The notes under the pieces were generated by a model. The model did no database searches. It was not told the origin of the DNA and worked only from the letters and a program-made list of their open reading frames with translations. The position numbers were made by a program, and so were the translations under genes. A stretch of 64,000 nt of DNA from Pyropia yezoensis (taxonomy: Eukaryota; Rhodophyta; Bangiophyceae; Bangiales; Bangiaceae): positions 36,990,894 through 37,054,893 of the forward strand of contig CM020618.1 of NCBI GenBank assembly GCA_009829735.1. Direction: 5' to 3'. Positions 63,295 to 64,000 of the stretch are shown here, piece after piece; the first letter of the stretch is position 1; each line of letters opens with the position of its first letter.

Positions 63295-64000
63295 ATGGCG
63301 ACACTACCCGTCACGTCGGTCAGGTATGGCCTGCCGCGGACGGACCGGGTGGCCCTCCTGGGCAAGCCCTACGAGTGCCCCCCGCACTTGCCCCACCCGA
63401 TGCGCGAGCGGGGCCCGTTGGAGTTTCGGTGGTGGCCCTTTAAGCTCACCTTTCGGGTGGACGTCATGCTCATGACGCTGGGGTTTCTGGGAATCTTTGG
63501 TGGTTTGTCCATCTTGCTGTCTGGCATTGTTTACAACAACACCGGGGGTGCCATTGGCGGTATCTTTCTAACGCTGGTGGGCCTCGCGGCCATCTTTATC
63601 GGCTTCGTATGGTGGTGGAACGCGGCAGCGCGGCTGGCGGTGGCTATGACGCGGGGCAAGCGCGTCCAGGCAGCCGCCCTGTGGCCGTCGTGTACCCGGC
63701 CGTGGATCGCCAAGGACGTCTTTCATGCCGAGGCAGTAGGCTGGGGGGTGCTCTTTGTTGTCCTCCGCGACGGGTCGACCGAGGTGTGGGCGTCGGGGGT
63801 GGTGGGCGAGTTCCTGGCGTCCGAAATCGACCCAGCGGATTTGGAAGGCGGGTTGGCGGGAGACCTGGCCGGCGCCGTTGCGTCAGGGGTGGTGGTGGAC
63901 TATTCCAACTCTCCAATGGCCCACAAGCAGCACGGGGGGGAGGAGGAGGAGGCGCCGCCGCCGCCGTCACTACCGCCGCGGGCGCAGTGGATGCCAGAAC
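63295..64000 (+). CDS. Membrane protein with two N-terminal helices (partial, runs off window)
   Basis: At least 235 residues from MATLPVTSVRYGLPRTDRV, still open at the window end. Residues 1-55 are soluble and basic, with YECPPHLPHPMRERGPLEF and then RWWPFKLTFRV. Two hydrophobic helices follow at about 58-80 (MLMTLGFLGIFGGLSILLSGI) and 86-107 (GAIGGIFLTLVGLAAIFIGF), separated by a short YNNTGG turn, like a hairpin anchor. A soluble domain follows (WIAKDVFHAEAVGWGVLFVV), then an acidic/proline patch at the edge. No family is recognised. A slightly longer start is conceivable, since the frame is open back to 63190, but there is no upstream ATG. Confidence 0.6.
   Translation, partial: MATLPVTSVRYGLPRTDRVALLGKPYECPPHLPHPMRERGPLEFRWWPFKLTFRVDVMLMTLGFLGIFGGLSILLSGIVYNNTGGAIGGIFLTLVGLAAIFIGFVWWWNAAARLAVAMTRGKRVQAAALWPSCTRPWIAKDVFHAEAVGWGVLFVVLRDGSTEVWASGVVGEFLASEIDPADLEGGLAGDLAGAVASGVVVDYSNSPMAHKQHGGEEEEAPPPPSLPPRAQWMPE

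Overview
The window is nuclear DNA of a very GC-rich eukaryote with few, short introns. The evidence is Ty3/gypsy retroelements with chromodomains, spliced host genes with GT-AG introns of 177-278 bp, and eukaryote-only families (exportin, SDHAF3, TMBIM/Bax inhibitor). The mixture of extreme GC, compact genes and chromovirus-like elements suits a bangiophyte red alga (Porphyra/Pyropia-like). That placement is inference, not proof.

Layout. Positions 1-25797 are a retroelement nest. Two Ty3/gypsy families, called F1 and F2 here, are present. An F1 pol fragment (1-2499) abuts the terminal repeat end of an F2 copy (2500-~8930), which abuts an F1 copy (~8931-17285). A 500-N scaffold gap (17286-17785) follows. 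Then the same order is mirrored: F1 (17786-~23225) and a deleted F2 (~23226-25797). In both families a long, unrecognised ORF lies on the strand opposite to pol, converging on its 3' end. The mirrored arms are about 99% alike from the gap out to about 8665 / 23490. Outside those points the F2 pieces are clearly more diverged.

Positions 25798-64000 are host DNA. In order they hold: a small DNA element with 33-bp terminal inverted repeats (26618-27482); a two-exon TMBIM/Bax-inhibitor gene (-); a divergent secreted beta-helix membrane protein (+); a leucine-rich-repeat protein (-); a proline-rich repeat protein (+); a protein with three H-C...C-x2-C modules (-); an exportin-5-like receptor (+) preceded by a 17-bp minisatellite; an Ala/Gly-rich protein (+); a glutathione S-transferase (+); a large Ala-rich membrane protein with a D-W repeat tract and two SUMO-interaction-like motifs (+); a three-exon SDHAF3 gene (+); a 291-bp satellite with a three-copy higher-order period (60421-62398); and the start of a two-helix membrane protein that runs off the window (63295 onward).

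The host genes do not form a pathway. They are a dense set of independent genes. Two convergent gene pairs share a TGTACAGTA...ACATAC element between their 3' ends. Low-complexity coding (Ala, Gly, Pro runs) is pervasive, and long open frames exist on both strands because of GC content, so many long ORFs are shadows. Two genes need a one-base correction in poly-C runs to read through, most simply explained by homopolymer length error.
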